A DNA stretch of 64,000 bases from Propionimicrobium sp. PCR01-08-3 (GCF_030286045.1 NZ_CP127390.1:806001-870000); one strand, 5' to 3'; shown: positions 38,201-46,988, counted from the first letter of the stretch. Numbers and translations: made by a program. The notes: generated by a model not told the origin, from the sequence alone.

Positions 38201-38653
38201 CGGCGTTCGAACAACAACAAGTCGAAGGCCGCCAAGCAGGACGAGGCCACTCAGCCGAAGGCCAACCAGGTACAACCGTCGGAGGAAGCCAAGCAGGCTG
38301 CCGCCAGGCTGGCCGCTGCTGCGTCCAGGCATCACAACGGTGACCAGGCCGCCGCAGACGAGCAAGCCGTTGATCAGCTGGAGGGTGTGGATTCTGCATC
38401 CGGCCATCTTGATGGTGAACAGCCGGCGGAAGGCAAGAAGCCGGCCGCTGACTCGGTGCCGACGATTGCTGAAACGGACGATCAGGCAGCTACAGAGCCT
38501 GAGCGCCGCGACGGCACCGGCGGCGCTTCGACCGGATCGGAGCCGACAGCGCGACAAGGCGAATTGCTGCCTGGTAAGGCTGCCGCCCAGCTGGAGGCCG
38601 CGCGCTCAGAAACCGGCGAGCAAGTCGATGCCAACCAGGCGCCGACGGTTTGA
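35228..38653 (+). CDS. rne: Ribonuclease E/G
   Basis: The 1141-residue protein has a very long N-terminal disordered region (about 530 residues, Ala/Glu/Ser/Thr-rich with Arg clusters such as RRRRRGGRRRR). The catalytic body follows: an S1 domain (NVLPSMEAVFIDIGRGRNA), the 5'-sensor region, and the DNase I-like domain with the metal-binding aspartates in TVIDVNTGK and VVDFIDM. A zinc-link CxxC occurs in ECEQCGGRGY. A second low-complexity region ends the protein. It starts RNA decay and rRNA processing. The ATG follows GAGGAG and a structured leader. Confidence 0.94.
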   Translation: MLEDNSRDNEIWNPADQAPDSASQTPVPETQPPESRPQTPASDQQSAGTGNQASANAPAAPADDLPRPPSGRRSKTRPAGPPQIAASKKTDPKALASKGSEPKAIESVTTAPTGRETESGVALPATSNSPAGIDMPVFSHAEQNRAATAAADTEKQDKPAQKRASAKKKTNPDKPARTRSRRSASASSADTSDASSAADTTDADAAAEQPQGEIPGLNRESVSSTADDAKTAGSPEPSSEATKEPKGAAPKPSRRRTSRKQTGTSQDGEGLDVSDIEAALAAAETATSRRSRSEKAADGDVDRAQALASLAAAIAGQPEDDDLREKAVEQAAKQTDSKAGKANRHDTVVEAAEDEAEDAVAGLVEGESAPGDAGHPEKPGTSSETTVTVEVTEKTEVSVEETENTDDEQGTSGRRRRRRGGRRRRKSSGSDDESGENTEDEQGDHDESKHAEHGESSTKSDEDKHRDESGEGSGSSNRRRRRRRRHSDDSADGDVAVRVREPKRASDEVAGIEGSTRLEAKKQRRREGRAAGRHRAPILTEAEFLARRESVERVMMVRQREDYTQLAVLEDNVLVEHYVDRRSSTSLIGNIYLGRVQNVLPSMEAVFIDIGRGRNAVLYAGEVDWNAYDVNSDRRKVEQVFKSGQTVLVQVSKDPVGAKGARLTGHVSIPGRYVVYSPGGHLSGISRKLPDSERHRLKKILDRVVGEESSVIVRTAAEGASEEELTADVERLKAQWEAIEKKAKQNTAPHQLYAEPDLTLRIIRDTFTEDFKHLFVAGNGGDNDVYESIKEYLDHVAPHLAERLVKWDDSQGDPFAKFRIDEQISKALERKVFLPSGGSLVIDRTEAMTVIDVNTGKFTGSGGNLEETVTRNNLEAAEEIVRQLRLRDLGGIIVVDFIDMVLPSNRELLLRRLVECLGRDRTRHQVSEVTSLGLVQMTRKRIGTGLAEAFTDECEQCGGRGYIRHDEPVDSQAPADGGERHGGKGSGNSNRRRSNNNKSKAAKQDEATQPKANQVQPSEEAKQAAARLAAAASRHHNGDQAAADEQAVDQLEGVDSASGHLDGEQPAEGKKPAADSVPTIAETDDQAATEPERRDGTGGASTGSEPTARQGELLPGKAAAQLEAARSETGEQVDANQAPTV

Positions 38654-38679
38654 CCGGCTGACGGGGCACGACATAACAT
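38650..38679 (+). promoter_or_regulatory. Candidate rplU-rpmA promoter
   Basis: TTGACC (38650-38655) overlaps the rne stop codon; TAACAT (38674-38679) follows after 18 bases. About 156 bases of leader precede rplU, room for an L21-type regulatory leader, though I do not recognise a defined fold. Confidence 0.5.
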
Positions 38680-38835
38680 AGATCTTCGGTGCGTCCTGCG
38701 TGGGTATCTGCCCGCCGGGCCGCCGTAGAGCGTTGGGCGTCATGGCAGTCAGTGATGGCGGCGAGACGCTTTCAAGTCAGAACAAGGAGTTCCGTTCCTG
38801 ATCGTTGGGGACGGACGAGCGAGAGTGAGTCAGGC

Positions 38836-39144
38836 GTGTACGCGATCGTGCGCAGTGGCGGCCGCCAGCACAAGGTGGCCGTGGGTGACATCGTCGAGAT
38901 CGACCGAGTCCAAGACGAGGCCGGTAGCAGCATCTCCCTACAGCCGCTGATGCTGGTTGACGGCGACGACATCACCACAGATGCCAAGGGATTGGGCAAG
39001 GCTTCGGTCACCGCCGAGGTGCTCGGCGAGGTCAAGGGCCCGAAGATCCACATTTTGAAGTTCAAGAACAAGACCGGCTACAAGAAGCGCCAGGGGCACC
39101 GTCAGAAGTACACCCAGGTCAAGGTCACCGGAATCGAAGGCTGA
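38836..39144 (+). CDS. rplU: 50S ribosomal protein L21 (bL21)
   Basis: The GTG at 38836 gives 102 residues, the normal bL21 length, starting [17 protein letters not shown]; the open frame's upstream extension has no similarity. [18 protein letters not shown] is the conserved C-terminal region. It is a 23S rRNA-binding protein of the large subunit. rpmA follows 11 bases downstream, the standard rplU-rpmA-obgE order, but here the obgE gene is separated from them by two accessory metabolic genes. Confidence 0.97.
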   Translation: MYAIVRSGGRQHKVAVGDIVEIDRVQDEAGSSISLQPLMLVDGDDITTDAKGLGKASVTAEVLGEVKGPKIHILKFKNKTGYKKRQGHRQKYTQVKVTGIEG

Positions 39145-39155
39145 GGTAGCAAGAG

Positions 39156-39413
39156 ATGGCACACAAGAAAGGCGCGTCCAGCTCGCGCAATGGTCGTGAT
39201 TCCAACGCTCAGCGTCTCGGCGTGAAGCGTTTCGGTGGCGAGCAGGTCAACGCTGGCGAGATCATCGTCCGCCAGCGCGGCACCCACTTCCATCCCGGTG
39301 AAGGCGTTGGCCGTGGCGGCGACGACACCCTGTTCGCGCTGGTTGCGGGCAAGGTCGAGTTCGGCAGCCGGCGCGGACGCCGCGTCATCAATGTCGATCC
39401 CAGCGAGGCCTGA
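39156..39413 (+). CDS. rpmA: 50S ribosomal protein L27 (bL27)
   Basis: The 85-residue protein starts [20 protein letters not shown] and contains the GGDDTLFAL region typical of bL27. The N-terminal tail reaches the peptidyl transferase centre. No Firmicutes-type cleavable N-terminal extension is present. It is co-transcribed with rplU, and a terminator hairpin lies 33 bases past its stop. Confidence 0.97.
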   Translation: MAHKKGASSSRNGRDSNAQRLGVKRFGGEQVNAGEIIVRQRGTHFHPGEGVGRGGDDTLFALVAGKVEFGSRRGRRVINVDPSEA

Positions 39414-39445
39414 GGCCTCGGCGCTGTAACCGATAGTCATGGCAG

Positions 39446-39480
39446 CGAGGGGCTGGACGCGTTAGCGTCCGGCTCCTCGT
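39446..39480 (+). terminator. Terminator after rpmA
   Basis: CGAGG...CTGGACGC pairs with GCGTCC...CCTCG around the loop GTTA and is followed by TTCGTTT. The stem has a small bulge. It ends the rplU-rpmA transcript. Confidence 0.7.
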
Positions 39481-39646
39481 TCGTTTACCTACCGGTGTCC
39501 ATCTACTGTGCGGCCTTTGCGAAACAGCTTGTGACGTCTCGCACACCCAACGGGTTCCCCTCCCTCCTCCTAAGCCGGAGCAAGGGCCGGTGAGCGCGGT
39601 CCCAGGAATCGGTCGGTACCGTGGCAGAGCGGCTGGATTCCAAGAA

Positions 39647-39676
39647 GGCCCGCCATCAGACTTTCGGCGGCGGGCC
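39647..39676 (-). terminator. Terminator after the alcohol dehydrogenase gene
   Basis: GGCCCGCC (39647-39654) pairs with GGCGGGCC (39669-39676) around a 14-base loop, 12 bases past the stop of the minus-strand dehydrogenase. The exit on the minus strand reads TTCTTGG, a weak T-rich tail. Confidence 0.65.
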
Positions 39677-39688
39677 CTATGATCTCGG

Positions 39689-40735
39689 TCAGAAGGTGGC
39701 GGTGTCGATCACGTAGCGGTAACGCACCTGGGAGCCCACCACTTTGTCGTAGGCATCGGTGATCTGATCACCGGAGATCAGTTCCACCTGCGGAGCCACA
39801 CCATGGGCCGCGCAGAAGTCGAGCGCTTCCTGAGTTTCGGCGATACCGCCGATCTGCGAGCCCGCCAACACCTTGTTGCCGCTGGTGAGGCTGGAGAGGC
39901 GGAGGGTACTCGCATGCTCGGGCAGACCGACGTCCACCAGCACACCGCCAGGCTTCAGCAGCTTTAGTAGGGCATCCAGATCGGCGGTGGCGGCGACGGT
40001 CGAGACCATCAAGTCGAGGGAGCCGCGCAACTCCTTGAGCCGGTCGGGGTTGCTCCACGCGTAGTAGTCACTGGCACCGAAGCGCAGTCCGTCGTCCTTC
40101 TTGCTCATGGTTTGGCTGATCACGACGACCTCGGCACCCATCTTCGCAGCGATTTGGACGCCGACATGGCCCAGCCCGCCCATCCCGATGATGGCGACCT
40201 TCTTGCCGGGCCCGGCGCCCCAGTGCTTCAACGGCGAGTACAGCGTGATGCCTGCGCACAGCAGCGGGGCGGCCTTCTCAAACGGGATCTCGTCAGGGAT
40301 CTTGATGACGTAGTCCTGCTCGACGGTGATGCCCTGGGAGTAGCCGCCATAGGTGGGTTCTCCGTCGCGACCGATCGAGTCGTAGGTCATGATGGTTCCG
40401 GGCCTGGCGGTGCAGAACTGCTCGTGGCCGCTCACGCACTGTTCGCATTCGCCGCAGGAATCGACGAAGCAGCCGACGCCGACCTTGTCACCGACCTTGA
40501 ACTTGGTGACCTGGTCACCAACCTCGGTAACGATGCCAACGATCTCATGTCCGGGCACCAGCGGATAGATCGTCCGCCCCCACTCGCCGCGTGCCGTATG
40601 GATATCGGAGTGGCAGATGCCGGCGTATTTGATCTCGAAATAGATCTCGGTGGGCCCGGGCTCACGGCGGGTGATCGTCGTCCGGTAAAACTTGGCGTTC
40701 TTGTCGTCTGTGGCATAAGCGAGAACTTCAGGCAT
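39689..40735 (-). CDS. Zinc-dependent alcohol dehydrogenase, cinnamyl-alcohol dehydrogenase-like
   Basis: The 348-residue medium-chain dehydrogenase has the catalytic zinc ligands in GICHSDIH and GHEIVG, the structural zinc cluster in CGECEQCVSGHEQFC, and a nucleotide-binding GMGGLGHVGVQ. This pattern fits the YahK/AdhC group, which reduces a broad range of aldehydes, usually with NADPH. It is a single gene, placed between rpmA and the TSUP exporter on the opposite strand from the ribosomal operon, so its presence here is probably accessory. Confidence 0.92.
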   Translation of the reverse strand: MPEVLAYATDDKNAKFYRTTITRREPGPTEIYFEIKYAGICHSDIHTARGEWGRTIYPLVPGHEIVGIVTEVGDQVTKFKVGDKVGVGCFVDSCGECEQCVSGHEQFCTARPGTIMTYDSIGRDGEPTYGGYSQGITVEQDYVIKIPDEIPFEKAAPLLCAGITLYSPLKHWGAGPGKKVAIIGMGGLGHVGVQIAAKMGAEVVVISQTMSKKDDGLRFGASDYYAWSNPDRLKELRGSLDLMVSTVAATADLDALLKLLKPGGVLVDVGLPEHASTLRLSSLTSGNKVLAGSQIGGIAETQEALDFCAAHGVAPQVELISGDQITDAYDKVVGSQVRYRYVIDTATF

Positions 40736-40976
40736 CTTGCTCCTCGAAGCGCGTGATCGGGTCTTCGAAGTCTATCGGGCCGCACCATCGCAGATGCGCC
40801 TGCGGCTCTAGCCGGCGTTGCAGAGATCAGGTCAGAGATGACTGATCAATTCTGGTTCCCACCATGCAGGAGTGTGTCCCGCCACCAGAATGGCAAGAGG
40901 CGCGAGCCGGTCGCGAGGGCCTGATAGATGACGAACCGAACGAGGTTTGGCCGGCGCGGGTGGGCGGAGTGCCGGT

Positions 40977-41720
40977 TCACTTCCACAATGACCAGGCCAG
41001 ATAGACGCCGCCGAGGGCGATCGCCCAGCGGCTGATCTTCTCGGGGATGTATCTCTGCACGAGCGGGCCGAGGTTTCCGCCGATCAGGTTACCGATGAAC
41101 AAGATGATGGCCGCAACCCAGTCGATCGGGGCGAAGACCACGAAGATGATTGTCGCCATCAAGTTCGAGATGCTGAGCAGTACCGATTTCATCAGCACGG
41201 CGCGCGGCCACGGATAGGTCGTCAGCAGCAGCACCACGGCGAAATACACCACGCCCGCGCCCGCCCCGAAATAGCCGCCATGGAGGCAGACGAAGAACAG
41301 GACGAACAAGTAGAGCGGCCAGCGTTCGATACCACTGGACAGTTTTTTCAGGCGCGGGCTGACGAACAAGGTGAGAGATGCCAACAAGATCAGCCAGGGC
41401 ACAACGATTTCGAAGATGCTTTCGCCGGTGACCAACAGCAGCACGGCACCGGTGCCGCCACCCAGCGCGCAGACCGCGAATTGCTGCCAGGCCCGTGTTT
41501 TGCCGGCGGTCATCACCTGGTCACCCGCCCGAACTGCGGCACCCGCACCGACGCCGATAGCGCCCAAGGTGTTGGTGACATTCGCCGTCAGCGGCGATAG
41601 GCCGACTGCCAGCAGCGCGGGGTAGCTGATCAGCGACATCAGTCCGGCCAGGTATCCGACCAATCCCGCGCCCACGCCGGCGACCGCGAGAAAGACGATA
41701 TTGCCCAACGTGATGTCCAC
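40977..41720 (-). CDS. TSUP-family (TauE/SafE) sulfite/anion exporter-like protein
   Basis: The 247-residue membrane protein has about eight helices, with the family's glycine-rich repeats ([20 protein letters not shown] near the start, [12 protein letters not shown] in the middle, [14 protein letters not shown] near the end). The family exports sulfite, sulfoacetate or related organic anions, and the substrate is open. It starts at GTG after GGAGAGG. It is separate from the dehydrogenase by 240 bases with no visible feature. Confidence 0.85.
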   Translation of the reverse strand: MDITLGNIVFLAVAGVGAGLVGYLAGLMSLISYPALLAVGLSPLTANVTNTLGAIGVGAGAAVRAGDQVMTAGKTRAWQQFAVCALGGGTGAVLLLVTGESIFEIVVPWLILLASLTLFVSPRLKKLSSGIERWPLYLFVLFFVCLHGGYFGAGAGVVYFAVVLLLTTYPWPRAVLMKSVLLSISNLMATIIFVVFAPIDWVAAIILFIGNLIGGNLGPLVQRYIPEKISRWAIALGGVYLAWSLWK

Positions 41721-41895
41721 TGTGACCTGCCTCTCCGCAGGTCATTCTTTCACCGGGCGCCGGTCCAGGATTATGTGTTTCATTCGGCTGGCAATGATCG
41801 TGCCTGGTGTCCTTAGTAGACTGGCCAGGTGCGTCCTGCTGGACGCGACCCAGGCGGCGTCCGCTGCCGGTACGGATTCTCAGAAGGCATTATTC

Positions 41896-43470
41896 ATGGC
41901 AATTCCATCATTCGTCGACCGCGCCCGGCTCACCGTGAGCGCCGGCAATGGAGGGCATGGCTGTGCGTCCGTGCATCGTGAGAAGTTCAAGCCGCTCGGC
42001 GGCCCCGACGGCGGCAACGGCGGCAACGGGGGATCGGTGATCCTGCGCGTCGAGCCGGGGCTCACTACGCTGGTCGACTACCACCGGCAGTCGGTGCGCA
42101 AGGCGCAAAATGGGCAGCCAGGTATGGGCGACAACCGCAAGGGCGCCAATGGCGAAGACATCATTCTCGATGTGCCGGCCGGCACGATCGTCACCGACGA
42201 GCAGACCGGCCGGGTGCTGGCCGACCTCGGCGAGGTGGACGAGGTGGTCGTCGCGTCCGGCGGCAAAGGCGGACTCGGTAACGCCGCACTGGCGTCGTCC
42301 ACCCGCAAGGCCCCGGGGTTCGCACTGCTGGGCGAAGAGGGCGAAGAACGCATCATCGACCTCGAACTCAAGGTGCTCGCCGATGTCGGGCTGGTCGGGT
42401 TTCCGAGCGCAGGCAAGTCGAGCCTGATCGCCGCGATCTCGGCCGCAAAGCCCAAGATCGCCGACTATCCGTTCACCACTTTGATCCCGAACCTGGGGGT
42501 CGTGGTGGCCGGCGACACGACCTTCACCGTCGCCGATGTGCCCGGGCTGATCGAGGGTGCCAGCGAGGGACGCGGCCTTGGCCACGACTTTCTGCGCCAC
42601 ATCGAGCGTTGCCAGGCAATCGTGCATGTCATCGACTGCGCCACCTGGGAGCCCGGACGCGAACCGCTCGGCGACCTGAAGATCATCGAGCAAGAACTCG
42701 CCAACCACGGGGGCCTGGAGGATCGTCCCAGGCTGGTCGCGTTGAACAAGATCGATGTTCCGGACGCCCGGGAGATGGCTGAGATCGTCCAGGCCGATAT
42801 CGAAGCCGCGGGCTTCCGTGTCTTCCCGATCTCGACGATGACCGGTGAAGGATTGACCAAGCTGACGTTTGCGATGGCAGACATCGTCCGCGAACGCCGT
42901 GCCGAGATCGAGCAAGCACCGATGAAGCGGATCGTGATTCGTCCTGAACCGGTTGGTCACTCGGGCCCGGAATTCACCATCAAGAAGCAAGGCGATGGCG
43001 AGGGTGGATTCGTTTGGCGAGTGAAGGGTGACAAGCCCGAACGCTGGGTGCGGCAGACCGACTTCGGCAACGCCGAGGCCGTCGGCTACCTGGCCGACCG
43101 GTTGAACCGGTTGGGCGTAGAGGACGAACTGATCGCGAAGGGTGCCGAACCTGGTGACGCGGTGGCCATCGGCGCAGGGACGCATCCGGTGGTCTTCGAT
43201 TTCGCTCCGCAGATCGAGACCGGAGCCGAGTTGCTCTCTCGCCGTGGTGAGGATCAGCGGCTGGACGAGGTGCGTCCGTCGGTGCAGCGCCGCCGCGAAA
43301 TGGATGCCGCCTACCATGCCGCCCGTGACGAGGTGATGAGCGACGCCGACCGCGATGACGACTGGCGGCAACTGCACCAAAAGGCGCTGGCCGATGAGAT
43401 GGCCCGCGATTTCGACGAGGAACTTTCCAGCGGTTCGGCGCATGACCGTGATGACGAGAGCGAGCAGTAA
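41896..43470 (+). CDS. obgE: GTPase Obg (ObgE/CgtA)
   Basis: The 524-residue protein has the Gly-rich Obg fold ([17 protein letters not shown]), a G domain with G1 [10 protein letters not shown]3 DVPGLIEGA and G4 NKID, and a C-terminal OCT domain that is common in Gram-positive bacteria. It supports 50S ribosome assembly and stress control. The ATG at 41896 is preferred over a 65-residue upstream extension without similarity. The last 70 residues are charged. Its stop overlaps the proB start (TAATG). Confidence 0.96.
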   Translation: MAIPSFVDRARLTVSAGNGGHGCASVHREKFKPLGGPDGGNGGNGGSVILRVEPGLTTLVDYHRQSVRKAQNGQPGMGDNRKGANGEDIILDVPAGTIVTDEQTGRVLADLGEVDEVVVASGGKGGLGNAALASSTRKAPGFALLGEEGEERIIDLELKVLADVGLVGFPSAGKSSLIAAISAAKPKIADYPFTTLIPNLGVVVAGDTTFTVADVPGLIEGASEGRGLGHDFLRHIERCQAIVHVIDCATWEPGREPLGDLKIIEQELANHGGLEDRPRLVALNKIDVPDAREMAEIVQADIEAAGFRVFPISTMTGEGLTKLTFAMADIVRERRAEIEQAPMKRIVIRPEPVGHSGPEFTIKKQGDGEGGFVWRVKGDKPERWVRQTDFGNAEAVGYLADRLNRLGVEDELIAKGAEPGDAVAIGAGTHPVVFDFAPQIETGAELLSRRGEDQRLDEVRPSVQRRREMDAAYHAARDEVMSDADRDDDWRQLHQKALADEMARDFDEELSSGSAHDRDDESEQ

Positions 43471-44633
43471 TGGTGGGCCCCGATTTCGACGGTGCACTGA
43501 GCGAGGAGGAAGTCCGTCAGCAGGTTGCAACCGGACGCCGGCTGGTGATCAAGGTCGGTTCGTCATCGCTGAGCAGCGCGTCCCAAGGTATCGCCGAGGA
43601 GCGGATCGCTGCCCTGGTGAGCGCGCTGGCAGACGCTCATGACGACGGCCACGACATCGTGCTGATCAGCTCCGGGGCGATCGCCGCGGGGCTGGCTCCG
43701 CTCGGGCTGCGCAAGCGTCCGCGAGATCTGGCGCATCAGCAGGCTGCCGCCGCGGTCGGCCAGGGATTGTTGGTGCAGCGCTATACCGAGTTGTTCCGCG
43801 AGCGCGGGATCTTGGTCGGGCAGGTGCTGCTGACCGTGCAGGATGTCACCCGGCAGGCGAGCTACGCGAACGCGTTGCGCACGCTCGGCACCCTGCTGCG
43901 GATGGGCGTGATGCCGGTCATCAACGAGAACGACACGGTCGCCACCCACGAGATCCATTTCGGCGACAATGACCGGCTGGCGGCGCTGGTCGCGCAGATG
44001 GTGCGTGCGGACGCGCTGCTGTTGCTCAGCGATGTCGATTCGCTGTTCACCGCGCATCCGGACGAGCCCGGCTCGGAGCCGATCAGCTTTGTCTCCGATG
44101 TCGAGGCATTGACCGTCGACACGCATCGGATCGGCTCGAACATCGGCTCGGGCGGCATGACCACCAAGCTGCAGGCCGCCCAGATCGCCACCGGCGCGGG
44201 TATCCCCGTGGTGCTGGGACGCGCCTCGCAGGTGGGGGAGATCCTCACCGGTGGAGGAGTGGGGACCGCATTCTCGCCGATCGACAAGCGGCGTCCGCGC
44301 AGACTCTTGTGGCTGGCGCACGCCTCGGTTGCGCGTGGGGCGCTCTATATGGACGCAGGAGCCGTGCGCGCCGTCACGAGCGCGAACGCATCTTTGCTGG
44401 CGGCAGGCATCACCCGGGTGACCGGGGATTTCACGGCCGGAGACCCGGTCGATCTGGTGACGCCTTCTGGAATTCCGGTGGCCCGTGGCCTGGTGAACTT
44501 CGATGCGGAAGAGCTACCGGCAATGCTCGGGCGCCGCTCGTCCGACCTCGCGGCGGACCTGGGCGCCCAGTACGAGCGGGAGATCGTCCACCGTGATTCG
44601 CTGATTCTGCTCAACCACGTAGCCGACTCCTGA
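43470..44633 (+). CDS. proB: Glutamate 5-kinase
   Basis: The 387-residue protein has the amino-acid-kinase domain (VIKVGSSSLSS, ISSGAIAAGL, NENDTVATHEI, SDVDSLFTAHP) and a C-terminal PUA domain (ARGALYMDAGAVRAVTSANA). It phosphorylates glutamate as the first step of proline synthesis. It is translationally coupled to obgE. No proA follows; accessory genes do. The last 157 bases and the next 159 bases recur as a diverged copy at 46989-47304, which suggests exchange of the 3' end. Confidence 0.95.
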   Translation: MVGPDFDGALSEEEVRQQVATGRRLVIKVGSSSLSSASQGIAEERIAALVSALADAHDDGHDIVLISSGAIAAGLAPLGLRKRPRDLAHQQAAAAVGQGLLVQRYTELFRERGILVGQVLLTVQDVTRQASYANALRTLGTLLRMGVMPVINENDTVATHEIHFGDNDRLAALVAQMVRADALLLLSDVDSLFTAHPDEPGSEPISFVSDVEALTVDTHRIGSNIGSGGMTTKLQAAQIATGAGIPVVLGRASQVGEILTGGGVGTAFSPIDKRRPRRLLWLAHASVARGALYMDAGAVRAVTSANASLLAAGITRVTGDFTAGDPVDLVTPSGIPVARGLVNFDAEELPAMLGRRSSDLAADLGAQYEREIVHRDSLILLNHVADS

Positions 44634-44792
44634 GCCGCCGGGGTTCGTCAATTCAACGGCGAATCTGTTCCAGAACTTTCCGGACCATTTCAGGCGTGAG
44701 CGGCGGCATCGGCCCATCGGGCACAGCGACCGGAACACCGTCCTGAATTATCAGATGCATATTCACAATCTAGTTGCTGTGTTTCGGCTGCC
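44477..44792 (+). repeat. proB 3'-end direct repeat, copy 1
   Basis: This 316-bp segment holds the last 50 or so codons of proB plus the downstream tiny minus-strand frame and its promoter. It aligns without gaps to 46989-47304 at a constant offset of 2512, with 297 of 316 bases identical. Of ten coding differences nine are synonymous; nine more differences lie after the stop. Similarity ends 31 bases before the ParD operator. Confidence 0.96.
44653..44760 (-). CDS. Tiny 35-residue protein antisense-convergent to proB, unknown function
   Basis: ATG at 44760 opens 35 codons beginning MHLIIQDGVPVAVPDG and ending KVLEQIRR. On the minus strand TAGATT lies exactly 6 bases before the ATG, the leaderless promoter arrangement used by several genes in this window. 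The same frame is kept in the second repeat copy (47165-47272), with three amino-acid changes and intact promoter. A VPVAVP turn followed by a basic helix is vaguely like the start of small antitoxins, but I cannot assign a family. Confidence 0.4.
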   Translation of the reverse strand: MHLIIQDGVPVAVPDGPMPPLTPEMVRKVLEQIRR

Positions 44793-44823
44793 GTTCGCGA
44801 GCGAAGGCGAAAGCCTCCCTCTT

Positions 44824-44840
44824 GTAGGATTGAATCCTAC
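44824..44840 (+). promoter_or_regulatory. Palindromic operator of the parDE-like module
   Basis: GTAGGATT-G-AATCCTAC is a perfect 8-bp inverted repeat with one central base, 18 bases before the antitoxin ATG. It includes TAGGAT, a -10-like hexamer, so binding of the ribbon-helix-helix antitoxin here would block the promoter. Confidence 0.7.
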
Positions 44841-44858
44841 TTCGGAGGTGGAGATCTT

Positions 44859-45143
44859 ATGCGAACGACGAAGCAACTCAGCATTACCCTCCCGGTCGGC
44901 ATGGCCGACGCTCTCAAGGAACGAGTGTCTTCTGGCGCTTACGCAAGTGAGAGCGAGGTTGTCCGCGATGGCCTGCGCGCACTGTTCGCCCAGGAGGAAG
45001 CCGTCGAAACATGGCTGCGCACTGAGGTCGTCACCGCATATGACGACTTGCGGGCCGACCCATCGCAGGCCATCAGCGCCCAGGACGTGCGGGCACACCT
45101 AGCTCGCATCCATACGGAGCGGACGGCCGCGAGTGAAGAGTGA
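44859..45143 (+). CDS. parD: ParD-family ribbon-helix-helix antitoxin
   Basis: The 94-residue protein starts with a ribbon-helix-helix DNA-binding unit (TKQLSITLPVGMADALKERV, then GAYASESEVVRDGLRAL) and ends in a charged toxin-binding tail. A strong GGAGGTGGAG ribosome site and a perfect palindrome precede it. The toxin gene overlaps its stop codon. It forms the left half of the cargo between the two proB tails. Confidence 0.9.
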   Translation: MRTTKQLSITLPVGMADALKERVSSGAYASESEVVRDGLRALFAQEEAVETWLRTEVVTAYDDLRADPSQAISAQDVRAHLARIHTERTAASEE

Positions 45144-45454
45144 TGCGTCGAATTGTTTACTCGCCACGCGCTCGTGAGCAGTTGACGGATCTCTACACTT
45201 GGATCGCTGATCGGTCCGGGTTTCCAGATCGTGCCGAGGGCTACGTTTCGGCGATTTTGGACTACTGCGATGGGCTCACTAAGTTCCCCTTCGTCGGTGT
45301 GGCCCGGGACGATCTTCGGCCCGGTTTGCGCACGATCGGCTTTCGCCGCCGTGTTGTCATCGCATTTGCCGTCACCGATGACACGGTCGAGATTCTCGGT
45401 ATCTACTACGGTGGTCGCGACTACGAGACGCTCATCGCTGGCACAAGATATTGA
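45143..45454 (+). CDS. parE: ParE-family toxin (RelE/ParE superfamily)
   Basis: The 103-residue protein has the ParE pattern RRIVYSPRAREQLTDLYTWI, a central FPFVGVARDDLRPGLRTI and a C-terminal VEILGIYYGGRDYE. ParE toxins poison DNA gyrase, while RelE relatives cleave mRNA; the longer N-terminal helices and the FVG-RDDLRPG core favour ParE. ATG 45143 sits in the ParD stop (TGATG); GTG 45140 is an alternative. Together with ParD it can stabilise the DNA segment that carries it. Confidence 0.88.
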   Translation: MRRIVYSPRAREQLTDLYTWIADRSGFPDRAEGYVSAILDYCDGLTKFPFVGVARDDLRPGLRTIGFRRRVVIAFAVTDDTVEILGIYYGGRDYETLIAGTRY

Positions 45455-45719
45455 CCGCTTGTTGTCGGGCGTAACAACGCTGTCCAGCTAATTTGGTTGC
45501 GAAGGCGCGTGCTCGGTACGCGAGGGAACGGCTCACCGAGACTCGATGATCGACGCAATCACATTGCAAACTCGTCAACGCAAAATTCTCCGCTCTTCAT
45601 AACTTGGGGTCAAGTCACTCGATTGTGATTGATCCACGTCCGTTTGTTAACGGTTTCAGATATGCTTTTTTCTGTTCCGTTTCTAACCAAAGTACGCGCG
45701 TATCACGACGATTCCACTC

Positions 45720-46841
45720 TTAGAGATCACTCGCGTCCAGCTGTCGATAAATTCGGGTGACTAGGCAGTCCGTCCGAAGCATAGTCGAGATCAAAACATT
45801 CGGATTATTCAGATGAGAAGCCCGTTGGGGCTGAGTGAGATACTTGGTGATTCGGTGAGCTGCGTCGTGCCCTCGTGCAACCCCTTGGCGGGCTTCCACC
45901 TTAAGCCTTCGCAGCAACTCCTGAGGTAGAATTGCGGGGTCCAAAGCAACTTCAGCGAGCATGCCAATAGCCGTCATCGTCTTTTCGTCGATCAACATGT
46001 CTAATGAGATGTCCGGCGGAAGTGCCCCCTCCAGGCCGCTGAATTTGTCGCGCAGAAAGTCGCGCAACTCTCTTACCCCAATTACCGCTCGTCCCAGCAG
46101 GAAATCCGATCCCGGAGTCGCATCGGCATACCAACCCTCGCTGATCGCGCTAGCGAGATCAGCGTGCTTTTTCAGGAGTGTCCCTTCAACGATCCATGTG
46201 AGAAATTTTATCCGATTCTCTATTTCCTCGAAAAAGATGTCAGCTCGCTCGAAGTCTTTGAAATTGATGGCGGTGTGAAAGTCGCGCACTGATCTCTCAA
46301 GCTCAATCGCCATGTACGAGTAGTAAACCCAGAGGTCTGGGCTTATGCGGGTGCTCTGTGCATATCTGGCGAAGAGCGCCGTATCTTCGTCAAAAAGCAT
46401 GGCAGCGAGGCTATAGCGAAGGGCCTGAATCTCAGCTAGTTCTGCTTTGCGGCCCTCTTCTTGGTCAGCGTCAGCAAGCAATACTGCTCTGCGAGACACG
46501 GGTGAACATCGTCCGTAAGGATCCATTTTGAAGAGCGCAACGCCAGATTGGTCTGCGTATCCTACGGCCTCCCCAGTGTAGCCACCTGTCGAGTAGAAGA
46601 GGGGAATTCTGTAATCGTGGCATGCTCCCCTCATACGCTGAACGTCGGGGCGTCCGACCGGATTCGCATGAAATTTGACTTGGGCCGCTGCTTGGCTGCT
46701 TTGCGCATCGATGCCGCCGTCTGCACCGCCCGAGGTTGTGGCCGCGTCAATGAAGCCGAAGCTTCTCATATGAACAGCGGCAGCAACTTCAGCTGCCTCC
46801 CAGTCTTCAAGGAAACCCGGGTTGGTCGATGTCTCGCTCAC
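45720..46841 (-). CDS. Mrr-like PD-(D/E)XK nuclease with a helical C-terminal domain
   Basis: The 373-residue protein opens with a restriction-endonuclease-like domain: a helix with Glu (EDWEAAEVAAAVHMRSFGF), then GGADGGIDA with D45 and AAQVKF with Q54-x-K56. These are the D and QxK metal-binding residues of the Mrr-catalytic fold. About 270 residues of mostly helical sequence follow with no motif I recognise. Its base composition is less GC-rich than proB. Mrr-type proteins often restrict modified or foreign DNA. Placement next to a toxin-antitoxin pair between duplicated proB tails points to a defence-type cargo, but the function is not demonstrated. Confidence 0.72.
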   Translation of the reverse strand: MSETSTNPGFLEDWEAAEVAAAVHMRSFGFIDAATTSGGADGGIDAQSSQAAAQVKFHANPVGRPDVQRMRGACHDYRIPLFYSTGGYTGEAVGYADQSGVALFKMDPYGRCSPVSRRAVLLADADQEEGRKAELAEIQALRYSLAAMLFDEDTALFARYAQSTRISPDLWVYYSYMAIELERSVRDFHTAINFKDFERADIFFEEIENRIKFLTWIVEGTLLKKHADLASAISEGWYADATPGSDFLLGRAVIGVRELRDFLRDKFSGLEGALPPDISLDMLIDEKTMTAIGMLAEVALDPAILPQELLRRLKVEARQGVARGHDAAHRITKYLTQPQRASHLNNPNVLISTMLRTDCLVTRIYRQLDASDL

Positions 46842-46988
46842 AGCAAGACCATATCGTTAACCACCGACAACATGAGTCGGTCAGCCGGAGTCCGTGGATC
46901 TCCTTGAGAGTGCTGGCCTTCGGGTGAGGTTTCTTGCAGTCGGTGTCGGCGGCTGTGACCGAGTCCTGGGCCAGAGTCCGTCGCGCTT

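Noticed and set aside
39618-39642. GTGGCAGAGCGGCTG, like the D-arm of a tRNA-Ser
   Set aside because: Only about 15 bases match; no anticodon or T-arm follows, and the next bases belong to the dehydrogenase terminator. Chance or a very short remnant.
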